DNA from: CAYRGQ01 sp964423925
Lineage (GTDB): Bacteria; Bacteroidota; Bacteroidia; Sphingobacteriales; Sphingobacteriaceae
Assembly (NCBI GenBank): GCA_964423925.1
Contig: CAYRGQ010000010.1
Coordinates: 8,229 to 72,228 of the forward strand
Length of the DNA stretch: 64,000 nt
Direction of reading: 5' to 3'
Positions 51,068 to 58,859 of this stretch are shown here, piece by piece. How positions within the stretch are numbered: position 1 is the first letter of the stretch; each line of letters begins with the position of its first letter. Position numbers and translations under genes: made by a program. The notes under the pieces were generated by a model. That model was given only the letters and a program-made list of their open reading frames with translations, was not told the DNA's origin and searched no databases.

Positions 51068-52555
51068 TTAAAATTCTTCCTTGAAGCGATCGACCAAACG
51101 CAAGTATCGGTCAAACGCCAACGCATACTGCTCATGCCGTACTGCATCCGGCATGTAGGTCTTTGTATCCACGCCGGCATCAGCAAGCTTCAGCTCATGC
51201 AAGTAGCCCAAAGCGTGAAGCGCCGTGACAACCGCACCCAATGCCGACCCGTCAGCATCGTCCCGGACGTGCACGGGGGTCGCAAATACGTCCGCCAACA
51301 ACTGCACGCAGAAATCCGAATCAAAAAAACCGCCCGTCGCATGAATCTGAGTGATGGGTCCGGCCTGCTCCACAACAACCCTTGCCACGTGATACAGTCC
51401 AAATATGATACCCTCCAGCGTCGCCCGAGCCAAGTGCTCCTGCCGATGATGCATGCGCAGGCCAAAGTATGCGCCTTTGGCAGAGGCGTCCCAAATTGGG
51501 GCGCGCTCACCCAGCAAATAGGGTAAAAAGACCACGCCATCGGCCCCGGGTTCGACCGATTCAGCACGGGCAATCAGTGTGGTGACGTCTTGATCGGAAT
51601 TCACCCCTCCCCCTCCAAAACTGTCCAAAAACCATTGTAATACGTTTCCGCCATTATTGACCGCGCCCCCGATAATATGAAGCTCCGGCGTGAGCATATA
51701 GCTGAACACACGCCCCGCCACATCTTGCGCGGGTACGCCCTTGGCAACACGAATCGCCCCGCTAGTACCCACCGTTACTACGGCCACACCTGGCGCAGTC
51801 GCCCCCGCCCCTAAGTTGGCCAAACATCCATCACTACCGCCAATGACAAAGGGGATGTCCGGCGCAATGCCGAGCGTTGTCGCATCCGCAGCGCGTAATC
51901 CCACACACCGGTAACTAATGGGCACGGGCCTGCTCAACTGCGACGGGCTGATCCCCGCATACGCCAACGCAGGAGCATACCATTGGCACTGGTGAACATC
52001 AAACAAACCCGTAGCCGATGCAATCGAAAAATCAACCACGAATTCTCCGAAAAGCTTAAAAAACACATATTCCTTAACCGATACAAACCGTGTGGCACGT
52101 GCATGGACATCCGGCATATGGACTTTCATCCAGGCCAGTTTGCACAGCGGCGACATGGCATGAATAGGCGTACCGGTATGGGCGTACAGTTGCTGGCCCA
52201 GCGGCGTTCCTTTCAGTTCGGAAGCGGTGGGCGCACTGCGATTGTCCGACCAGAGCATGCAGTTTGTCAACGGTTTATAAGCCTCGTCCAATGCCATCAC
52301 GCCATGCATGGCACTGCTAAACGAAACCGCCACGACCCTTGCGCTCCGATACCGCTCGGCCATGCGGTGTGCAATATGCGCAATACAGGTTTTAATGTTT
52401 TGGAATAAAGGTTCAGGGTCCTGCTCATAATAGCCGGTCAGGGGATTGCTGGTAACATTCGGCAACTCATAACGATCTTGCGTATTACCGTGGGTATCTA
52501 CGGCTATGGCTTTCGTGTTAGTCGTTCCGATGTCTACCCCAATGACATATTCCAT
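51068..52555 (-). CDS. gntK: Gluconokinase (FGGY family)
   Basis: A 495-residue sugar kinase. Motifs of the FGGY fold are the N-terminal phosphate 1 loop IGVDIGTTNTKAIAVD, the substrate region FSSAMHGVMALDEAYKPLTNCMLWSDNR, the ATP-site GGSDGCLANLGAGA and VTVGTSGAIRV, and the C-terminal ATGGFFDSDFCVQLLADV. The pattern is that of gluconokinases of the GntK/FGGY type that phosphorylate gluconate at position 6, feeding the pentose phosphate or Entner-Doudoroff pathway. GntP next door supports gluconate as substrate over xylulose or glycerol. The promoter's -7 element ends 4 bases before the ATG. Confidence 0.92.
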   Translation of the reverse strand: MEYVIGVDIGTTNTKAIAVDTHGNTQDRYELPNVTSNPLTGYYEQDPEPLFQNIKTCIAHIAHRMAERYRSARVVAVSFSSAMHGVMALDEAYKPLTNCMLWSDNRSAPTASELKGTPLGQQLYAHTGTPIHAMSPLCKLAWMKVHMPDVHARATRFVSVKEYVFFKLFGEFVVDFSIASATGLFDVHQCQWYAPALAYAGISPSQLSRPVPISYRCVGLRAADATTLGIAPDIPFVIGGSDGCLANLGAGATAPGVAVVTVGTSGAIRVAKGVPAQDVAGRVFSYMLTPELHIIGGAVNNGGNVLQWFLDSFGGGGVNSDQDVTTLIARAESVEPGADGVVFLPYLLGERAPIWDASAKGAYFGLRMHHRQEHLARATLEGIIFGLYHVARVVVEQAGPITQIHATGGFFDSDFCVQLLADVFATPVHVRDDADGSALGAVVTALHALGYLHELKLADAGVDTKTYMPDAVRHEQYALAFDRYLRLVDRFKEEF

Positions 52556-52559
52556 GTGC

Positions 52560-52567
52560 TAAAGATA
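52560..52567 (-). promoter_or_regulatory. -7 element of the gluconate operon
   Basis: TATCTTTA (minus strand), one mismatch from TAnnTTTG, ends 4 bases before the gntK ATG, so the operon mRNA is probably leaderless. Confidence 0.45.
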
Positions 52568-52656
52568 AAAAAGTAATAGGGAATATGCGCTTTTATCTGG
52601 TTCATTGCCAAGGAAATCCCATACGGGCGAAAACGCGGAACGACCACACCTTCCCC

Positions 52657-54726
52657 CTAGTGTCCGCTCCCGCCAAACCGTACCCTTAGTTGCGCGCGCA
52701 CATCCGAACGCCTATTCCCTTCGATGAGATCGAGCCCCGAACCCACTTCGTCCAAATCCTGGTATACAAAGGTGGCATAGCGCAACCAAAAGTCCGTTCG
52801 GCGGCTAATCCGATAGCGAAAATTCGCATAAAATCGCATACCCCGGTGCTGATAAACCGGAAAGGAATACCCGTACAACACATCGTTTTCGTACGCATAC
52901 ACGCGGGAGTCGTAGCTCGGCACACCAAACACCGCGACGCGGAAGTTGCCCGTCCAACGAGCGCCCATGCGATTGTATATTACGTCTTGGTAGGCCATCC
53001 AGCTGTGTTCATGCTTATCCGATTCCTTCTGGTAATATGTCCACTCCACCCGATTTCGCAGGGTCCACGACTCGCCCAGCTTATATTGCCCATCCACGCG
53101 CGCTTGTTGGCGCACCACGTCCACAACCCGGTTTTCAGGCAGATCGAGTCTCAGGTTTTCCTGACGCAGGCGATAGCGATACCGTAACGCGATACGAGCG
53201 CGCCGATACCAACTGTATGCAAACTGAGACGTTAACTCCGCACCATGCGAAGGCGCGTCCACGCGATACCGGAGCCACGGAAACCGATACTGGTCGGCAT
53301 ACAGGGTCCATTCGACGCTTCGGCTAGGATGATAGACCAAGCCGGAAAGAAAACCCTTCTCGTTTGCCGCATAACTGCCTTCTGCCAAACCTTGGTTGAA
53401 AAAGGAATGGTAGTCTTTCTGGTAATCGCGATGCAGAAGCATCAAGGAAAGTTGTGGTGTAAGGCTGGCAAGCACACCGTTGACGAACGCAAAGCCTCGG
53501 CCCCATTGGTACGCTCCCTCGCCAAAGAAGTGGAAATTTCGAAGACCGTAGTTGTAATACACGCTCGCGTTACTCAGTTCGTCACCCGAAAAAGCATATC
53601 GGTTGCGGAGCACGGGCTGAGGGACGATCGTACCGCCAAATCGCGTGTGAAACAACGTGATACCGGCCTTAAAGGCTCGCCGTTGGTATTGCCCGTTGAT
53701 ACCGTACACGCTCTGCTGCAGCGCTCGGCGGTTCGCAGCCTCGCTCGGCGTGCGGTGCAGGCCAGTTTGCCCCAGCGCACCCACGACTAACGCGCTGTCC
53801 GACGCGGTCTGTACGCTTCCGGTCAGCTTTCGCCAAGACACGAAGGGTGTGATGGATACGGATCCGAATCCAAGGGTGGCCGCCGCCCCGCGGAGAAACA
53901 GGAATTCGTTGGACGACGTATACGGACGAAGGCCCTGTGGTTGGCGGGCCACACTCTGCAGCATCGTCCCCTTTCCAAAAGCCAACCCATTCCACATGGC
54001 CAGCCCCTGCCCGAATTGCAGGGCGTAGTCCCCAACCACCGCCTGGCGGACCCGACCTTGCTCCTTGATCGACACGCTAGCGGAGTAAAAATCAAAGCCG
54101 TAGCGTTGCGCGCCCGCGAAAAACTGCTCGCCAGGGTCTTTTTTCATGTTGATCGCCAACTGGAGATCACGACCCAGGCGATAGCGGTAGCGCACGAACA
54201 AGCGATCGGGCGATCCGAGGTAACGCGAACGATCGGGACCATCGATGTGATATCCGCGTTGCCGCTCCAAAGTCCGGCCATACCGCAAAATCAGATCATG
54301 CTCGCCATCAGCAGCCAGATCCGCGAGTCGAATTCCCTGCAGGGAGCGCCCCGTGCCTACGGTGAGGAATTGGCTGAGCAGTTCGGCCAGACGTGGTCCG
54401 AAGCCGTCCACCGCCTGCAATTCCATCACCGAAATAAAATCCCCGCTCGCCTCGCGATACGCAAGTAAGCGCTGTATAAGGATCGGCGACAGGAATCCAA
54501 GTGATGCCAACTCCTGCCCGTCCGTTCGGTTAAGATCGATGGGATACCGCCTAAAGTACGCCAGTTGCTCCGTAATCTCGGTAAAGTCAAAATCCTCGGC
54601 GAATAATTCGGCGTGCAATTCCACCAGCTCCTCGATCAGTGCATCGTCCACCTCCGTCTGTGCGCACGCCTCGCCCGCAACGCTCAGGCACGCTACAACC
54701 AAGCCCGTTAACACCTTAAAACGCAT
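52657..54726 (-). CDS. Helix-hairpin-helix protein with outer-membrane barrel
   Basis: A 689-residue exported protein: signal peptide MRFKVLTGLVVACLSVAGEACAQ, then two helix-hairpin-helix units of the ComEA type (YPIDLNRTDGQELASLGFLSPILIQRLLAYR and FISVMELQAVDGFGPRLAELLSQF, about residues 60-120), then about 540 residues of alternating aromatic-rich strands with many YR-type turns, typical of an outer-membrane barrel. The combination recurs in Bacteroidota with unknown role. It overlaps by 11 bases the upstream gene for a second barrel protein. HHH domains bind DNA in ComEA, but here could serve as protein-protein contacts. Confidence 0.85.
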   Translation of the reverse strand: MRFKVLTGLVVACLSVAGEACAQTEVDDALIEELVELHAELFAEDFDFTEITEQLAYFRRYPIDLNRTDGQELASLGFLSPILIQRLLAYREASGDFISVMELQAVDGFGPRLAELLSQFLTVGTGRSLQGIRLADLAADGEHDLILRYGRTLERQRGYHIDGPDRSRYLGSPDRLFVRYRYRLGRDLQLAINMKKDPGEQFFAGAQRYGFDFYSASVSIKEQGRVRQAVVGDYALQFGQGLAMWNGLAFGKGTMLQSVARQPQGLRPYTSSNEFLFLRGAAATLGFGSVSITPFVSWRKLTGSVQTASDSALVVGALGQTGLHRTPSEAANRRALQQSVYGINGQYQRRAFKAGITLFHTRFGGTIVPQPVLRNRYAFSGDELSNASVYYNYGLRNFHFFGEGAYQWGRGFAFVNGVLASLTPQLSLMLLHRDYQKDYHSFFNQGLAEGSYAANEKGFLSGLVYHPSRSVEWTLYADQYRFPWLRYRVDAPSHGAELTSQFAYSWYRRARIALRYRYRLRQENLRLDLPENRVVDVVRQQARVDGQYKLGESWTLRNRVEWTYYQKESDKHEHSWMAYQDVIYNRMGARWTGNFRVAVFGVPSYDSRVYAYENDVLYGYSFPVYQHRGMRFYANFRYRISRRTDFWLRYATFVYQDLDEVGSGLDLIEGNRRSDVRAQLRVRFGGSGH

Positions 54727-55516
54727 ACGCTATCGCAATTTGGGTAGACATCCCCAAACGGGGATGAAATACCATCGAAAAATCGGCGACCAATTGTTCC
54801 CAAGCCAACCCGAACCCGGCGTACTGCTGCATGGGATTCGTTGACAACCCACCTCGAAAGCACAACCAGGGAATTAGCCGGTACTCCAATCCCATGCGCG
54901 TGTCCACTCGGTCATCCAACAAGTAGGCAATGTCGGCGCTAACTGTCACCACGTCTGCAAACTGATACGACGCGCCCGCCCGCATGACGGATGGCACGAC
55001 CGAAAAAGCCTCGGAGCCATAACCCAACTTTCCCGGATTTGCATAGTGAACACCTAGGGTAAGGTTGGAAGCCGCCCGATACTGCATGCCGACGTCCGCA
55101 GAAAATGCCGTGCTGCCACCATACTTCGGAATCCGCAACTGATGGTAATGGAACGCCATCGCCACGGCGATCCGGGATCCGAAAAGACGGCTGTAAGCAA
55201 ATCCAGCTTTGGTTTCTGAAAAAGCGCCTGTCAACGCGTAGCGGTTAGCCACCGCACCAAACACGCCCACGCGGGTCGGCAAGGCCAGCATCACAGCTTG
55301 GCTGTGGATAGCGGCATCGAAAAAGTGATTCTGGTAAAACACGCCAACGCTGTTAGCATCCATTTCGACCAAACCGGCTTGGTTGGCCGTCAGGCTATGA
55401 ATACCGCCAAGCGCGGTTCCCGTGTTGCCCATAGCTAGGTACCGACCACCTGTGCCATGCTGGGCATAAGCAGTAACCGTGCTCAGTAGGCACATAAGGC
55501 AACAACGGAGAAACAT
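54716..55516 (-). CDS. PorV/PorQ-like outer-membrane barrel protein
   Basis: A 266-residue exported protein with signal peptide MFLRCCLMCLLSTVTAYAQ. The start of the mature part, GGRYLAMGNTGTALGGIHSLTANQAGLVEMD, matches the FadL-related PorV/PorQ family, followed by barrel strands and a C-terminal strand MSTQIAIAYAF. It is the first gene of a two-gene unit with the HHH-barrel protein, sharing 11 bases. PorV in type IX secretion shuttles substrates; no other type IX component is nearby, so this role is not claimed. A stem-loop lies just before the ATG. Confidence 0.75.
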   Translation of the reverse strand: MFLRCCLMCLLSTVTAYAQHGTGGRYLAMGNTGTALGGIHSLTANQAGLVEMDANSVGVFYQNHFFDAAIHSQAVMLALPTRVGVFGAVANRYALTGAFSETKAGFAYSRLFGSRIAVAMAFHYHQLRIPKYGGSTAFSADVGMQYRAASNLTLGVHYANPGKLGYGSEAFSVVPSVMRAGASYQFADVVTVSADIAYLLDDRVDTRMGLEYRLIPWLCFRGGLSTNPMQQYAGFGLAWEQLVADFSMVFHPRLGMSTQIAIAYAF

Positions 55517-55524
55517 ACGATACA

Positions 55525-55542
55525 GGCAATTGGTTAATTGCC
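55525..55542 (-). promoter_or_regulatory. Stem-loop in the leader of the PorV-like gene
   Basis: GGCAATT (55525-55531) and AATTGCC (55536-55542) pair perfectly around a 4-base loop, ending 8 bases before the ATG at 55516. It could affect ribosome access. Confidence 0.45.
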
Positions 55543-55635
55543 AAAATACGTAATTATTTTTCTTTTTACGAAAAATACATAATTAACACCTATTTGCTTT
55601 CATGAAGGAAGACACGCGACGACAGCGAGGTTAAC

Positions 55636-55666
55636 AAAAAACCCGAAGCAATTACTCGCTTCGGGG
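55636..55666 (-). terminator. Terminator of the Tat oxidoreductase operon
   Basis: On the minus strand CCCGAAGC (55665-55658) pairs with GCTTCGGG (55649-55642) around an 8-base loop and is followed by TTTTTT. It lies 28 bases past the stop codon of the Gfo/Idh/MocA gene. Confidence 0.85.
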
Positions 55667-55693
55667 ATACTTGTTTTATTTAGCAAACAGCTT

Positions 55694-57133
55694 TTATACC
55701 TTGTAGTATTGTTCCCAGCCTGGGCGTGGCGGGGGACCGGCCAACAGCTGATTCGCAACAGCGTTGTTTGTAATCTGCTTGGTGCGGGTGTCGATTTCGA
55801 GCTTTTGATTAAGCCGTTGCGCGATCACGCCCAAGGAAAACACCTGGCTTAGCGGACCCGATATTTCGAACGGAGAACGCGTCTTCTCCTCTCCCTTGCA
55901 GGCCAGCAGGAAGTTCTTATAATGGTTAGAGGTACTTTGAGGCACCTCGGGCAGGCTGTTAGCCATGTCACGCGCTTTCTCTTCCGGAATGATCGATAAG
56001 GTTGAGCCGTGCGACCCACCCTTGAACGTGAGTTCCTTGCTATAAATGATCTTACCCGGATTCAGTTTAGCGGGTTCCAGTGCACCCGTACTCGGCGGCG
56101 GGATGTTCGGATCCAGGCCGGAGACACCGTAGCCCTCGGGTATGGGCGGTAGGTTATCGATGCCGTCGAACCAGGTGATTTCCACGGGCGGCATGTTCCC
56201 GCGGGCCGCGAATTTAAATGAAATGGTCGACGACTGTGGAAAGAAGAAGTCGTTGTGTCCTTCGAGGTATACCGGGTCAACTTCGTGCGGCAGTCCGAGG
56301 TCCAGGAATTCATGTGCGGTATCGATGATGTGGGCACCCCAGTCGCCCAAGGCGCCCAGCCCCAGATCGTACCAGCACCGCCATTGCCCGTTGATGTAAT
56401 CTTTGTTGTAATCTTTATACGGTGTGGCGGCTAACCATTCGTCCCAATCCAACGTCGCGGGGATAGGTTCGGCGGGCGGGAAGGATTTGATAGACGTATC
56501 CCAACCGTGCCAGCGGCGTGGATTGTTCATGTGTGCCGAAATCGCGGTCACGTCTTTGATAATGCCAGCCTCTGTCCAGGCTTTAAACTGGAAATAGTTA
56601 GCCTCGGAATGACCCTGATTTCCCATTTGGGTTACTACACGCTTATACTTGCGTGCCGCTTTCATAAGCAGTTCGTTTTCCTGGAACGTCCGGGCCAACG
56701 GTTTTTCCACATACACGTGTTTGCCTAGCCCCATGGCCATCATGGTAGCTGGAAAGTGTGAATGGTCTGGGAGGCCGACCGATACGGCATCGATATCCCG
56801 GTGCATCGCATCGAACATCGATCGAAAATCCTGGAACCGTGGCACGTCTGGAAACTGCTCCAACACGGGCAAGGTATGGGGAGCGCCCATATCGGTATCG
56901 CAGAGCGCGACGATGTTGCATTCGCCAGTTTTATATAATTCACGAATGATCTCACCAGCCCGGTTGCCGATGCCAATGCAGGCCAGATTCACTTTGTTGT
57001 TGGCCCCGATAATCCGGCGGGGCGACGAACAGCCCCAGGCGGGCAAAATCGCCGGAGCGGCGGCCACGGCCGCCGAAGCAATCATCGCCTGCTTGATGAA
57101 CGACCGTCTTGAAAATTCACTATTCTTGCTCAT
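55694..57133 (-). CDS. Gfo/Idh/MocA family oxidoreductase, Tat-exported
   Basis: A 479-residue protein from the ATG at 57133 (the open frame's first codon at 57139 is TTG). The signal carries RRSFIK followed by a hydrophobic stretch and AILPAWGCSS, so it is exported by Tat, possibly as a lipoprotein. The Rossmann loop is GIGNRAGE, EKP is in VYVEKPLARTF, and WDEWLAA and WRCWYDLGLGALGDWGAH blocks match the large Bacteroidota sugar-dehydrogenase subgroup. It is the second gene after a TIM-barrel isomerase, 57 bases away. The pair probably works on a modified sugar in the periplasm; the substrate is unknown. Confidence 0.93.
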   Translation of the reverse strand: MSKNSEFSRRSFIKQAMIASAAVAAAPAILPAWGCSSPRRIIGANNKVNLACIGIGNRAGEIIRELYKTGECNIVALCDTDMGAPHTLPVLEQFPDVPRFQDFRSMFDAMHRDIDAVSVGLPDHSHFPATMMAMGLGKHVYVEKPLARTFQENELLMKAARKYKRVVTQMGNQGHSEANYFQFKAWTEAGIIKDVTAISAHMNNPRRWHGWDTSIKSFPPAEPIPATLDWDEWLAATPYKDYNKDYINGQWRCWYDLGLGALGDWGAHIIDTAHEFLDLGLPHEVDPVYLEGHNDFFFPQSSTISFKFAARGNMPPVEITWFDGIDNLPPIPEGYGVSGLDPNIPPPSTGALEPAKLNPGKIIYSKELTFKGGSHGSTLSIIPEEKARDMANSLPEVPQSTSNHYKNFLLACKGEEKTRSPFEISGPLSQVFSLGVIAQRLNQKLEIDTRTKQITNNAVANQLLAGPPPRPGWEQYYKV

Positions 57134-57190
57134 ATACAAATTGCTATCGTGCCCACCCCGAGGCGGGCCCTTGTGTTACATACGGAACGA

Positions 57191-58042
57191 TTAACGCGTG
57201 CCATCGAGCACGCCGCGAAAATACCCCGTGGATTCGGCAAGCCCCGCTAGGGGGTCTTTCATGTCTTTCTCGTATTCCAAGCTACATTTGCCCGCATACC
57301 CTACCTTGCGAAGCATACGGACAAACGCCGGAATATCGATCACGCCACGGCCTAGCTCACAGGTTTTCCCATCGGCCGTTGCCGACGTGACATTTTTTAG
57401 GTGAATGTCGAAAATCCGGTCAACATACCGTTTCAAGTCGCGGATCGGGTCCTCACCATCGCGCATGTTGTGCCCCATATCGAAGCACATCCCCACGCGC
57501 TTGTCCAGATTTCGTACCAAGTCGTAAATCACGGTGGCGTTGGGGTAGAGTTTGTCTTCGGGTCCATGGTTGTGTATCGCATACTTGATGTCAAACTCGG
57601 CGGTCTTTTCGGCGATATAGGCCAGATCTTCTTTATTGGGAATGCCGACAACGATATCCACCCCCACCCGCTTGGCATACGCGAATGCGTTATCGATTTC
57701 CTCACGCGATTTGGTCATGTAGATCGGCCCTACGGCATAGCCTGTGACACCGTGCGCCGCCAGTTTTTGATGGAATACCTTGATTTCTGCCTCTGTGCTG
57801 TTTAATGGCAAATGGAAATCCTTTATACACAAGTATTCGATTCCCATGCGTTTCATCATTACCAAGGAATCGCTCAAATTAAAATGTACGAAGCTATACC
57901 CAGCTACGCCGAGATGGAAACGGTCGTCCTGGGGTTTTGTCGAGCCCAGCGGTGCTTCGGCCGCCTCGAGCGGCAGTCCCGCCAACGCCACGCCTGAAAC
58001 GCCAACCAAACCGGTTTTCAGAAATGTTCTTCTTGAGTTCAT
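57191..58042 (-). CDS. Sugar phosphate isomerase/epimerase-like TIM barrel, Tat-exported
   Basis: A 283-residue protein with signal NSRRTFLKTGLVGVSGVALAGLPLEAAEA containing RRTFLK, so Tat-exported. The mature domain is an AP-endonuclease-2/xylose-isomerase-like TIM barrel; metal-binding candidates appear in DIKYAIHNHGPEDK, GMCFDMGHNMRDGEDP, FDIHLKNV and CSLEYEKD. Exported members in Bacteroidota often pair with Gfo/Idh/MocA enzymes, as here, and may act as keto-glycoside eliminating or epimerising enzymes (inference). It has a well-formed promoter about 100 bases upstream. Confidence 0.9.
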   Translation of the reverse strand: MNSRRTFLKTGLVGVSGVALAGLPLEAAEAPLGSTKPQDDRFHLGVAGYSFVHFNLSDSLVMMKRMGIEYLCIKDFHLPLNSTEAEIKVFHQKLAAHGVTGYAVGPIYMTKSREEIDNAFAYAKRVGVDIVVGIPNKEDLAYIAEKTAEFDIKYAIHNHGPEDKLYPNATVIYDLVRNLDKRVGMCFDMGHNMRDGEDPIRDLKRYVDRIFDIHLKNVTSATADGKTCELGRGVIDIPAFVRMLRKVGYAGKCSLEYEKDMKDPLAGLAESTGYFRGVLDGTR

Positions 58043-58151
58043 TTGTTTTGGTTATAGAAATTGTGTTAGTGCGCTTTGAGAGAGACAAGGCATCGTCCGG
58101 AAATGGCAGATTCCGTGATGGATGTTCTCCTCGCTTGCCTATTGCGATAAA

Positions 58152-58182
58152 CAAATATAACCGAAATAAGCATCGATGCAAG
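58152..58182 (-). promoter_or_regulatory. Promoter of the TIM-barrel and oxidoreductase operon
   Basis: On the minus strand CTTG (58182-58179), 19 bases, TATATTTG (58159-58152): an exact -7 match at the consensus spacing. It gives a leader of about 100 bases. Confidence 0.7.
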
Positions 58183-58443
58183 CTCGTGCCGCCCCCTATG
58201 AGCAAACTATTGCCAAAAAACAGCCCGTGCGACGCAAAAAACCCCACGCAAACGATATCGTAAATTCTTTGAAAGAAAAGTGCAAATTCAAATGCAGAAA
58301 CAGGAACAGAAAAATACGAAAGCGGAATCGTTAGTCGGTGAATGAGCTGGGTGAGATATTCCCCCAATGTGGGACGCGTTATGCGACGAATACGCGACCG
58401 TCGAATACGTGCGTCCGCAAAACACAGTCTACTCATTATTTAT

Positions 58444-58451
58444 TATGTTTG
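58444..58451 (+). promoter_or_regulatory. -7 element of the ArsC-like gene
   Basis: TATGTTTG matches TAnnTTTG exactly, 23 bases before the ATG at 58475. No -33 element was seen. Confidence 0.5.
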
Positions 58452-58474
58452 TGTCAATAACAATGGATAATACT

Positions 58475-58819
58475 ATGAATATATACGGCATTAAAAACTG
58501 CGATACGGTAAAGAAAACCTTAAATTGGCTCGATGAACACGGCATTTCTTATACGTTCCACGATTTCAAGAAAGAAGGCGTGTCGGCAGACAAACTCAAC
58601 GCCTGGGCGAAAGAACTGGGCTGGGAGGCCTTGGTCAATAAGCGCGGCACCACCTGGCGCAAGTTGGATCCGGAAACACAAAAAACGGTAACCAACCAAG
58701 ACGCCGCAGTTGCCCTGATGCAAGCGCACACGAGCGTCATCAAGCGCCCCGTTATCGAAACGGAAAAGGGCCTTGTCCTCGGTTTTGACCCCCAAGAACT
58801 GAAACGCAAACTCGCGTAA
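58475..58819 (+). CDS. ArsC/Spx family protein (YffB-like)
   Basis: A 114-residue thioredoxin-fold protein. From the ATG at 58475 it begins MNIYGIKNCDTVKKTLNWLD, matching the YffB-type branch, with the single active cysteine C9 in NCDTVKK instead of the CX3R/CXXC of true arsenate reductases or Spx. The later block VIKRPVIETEKGLVLGFDP is the family's RP motif region. YffB-like proteins are glutathione-linked reductases of uncertain substrate; arsenate reduction is not certain. An ATG at 58463 would add four residues. Transcribed alone. Confidence 0.9.
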   Translation: MNIYGIKNCDTVKKTLNWLDEHGISYTFHDFKKEGVSADKLNAWAKELGWEALVNKRGTTWRKLDPETQKTVTNQDAAVALMQAHTSVIKRPVIETEKGLVLGFDPQELKRKLA

Positions 58820-58859
58820 CACATTTTTTTATTTTCACGTCAACAGCCAAACTCCTCCC

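Larger units (their letters stand above)
58043..58474. other. Intergenic region between the TIM-barrel gene and the ArsC-like gene
   Basis: This 432-base gap holds the promoter of the TIM-barrel gene (58152-58182) and a -7 element for the ArsC-like gene (58444-58451). A long reading of the latter from 58367 is not family-like. I see no further gene or RNA. Confidence 0.55.

Noticed and set aside
52657..54726. HHH-barrel gene as a ComEA competence gene
   Set aside because: ComEA is a short protein; here the HHH units are the N-terminal part of a 689-residue barrel and no other com gene is present. Kept as an open finding, not as a call.
54716..55516. Type IX secretion protein PorV
   Set aside because: Only family-level resemblance; no por, gld or spr genes nearby and no direct match to the PorV-specific regions that I can confirm.
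58475..58819. Arsenate reductase of an ars operon
   Set aside because: No arsB, acr3 or arsR nearby, and the NCDTVKK active site places it in the YffB-like branch.
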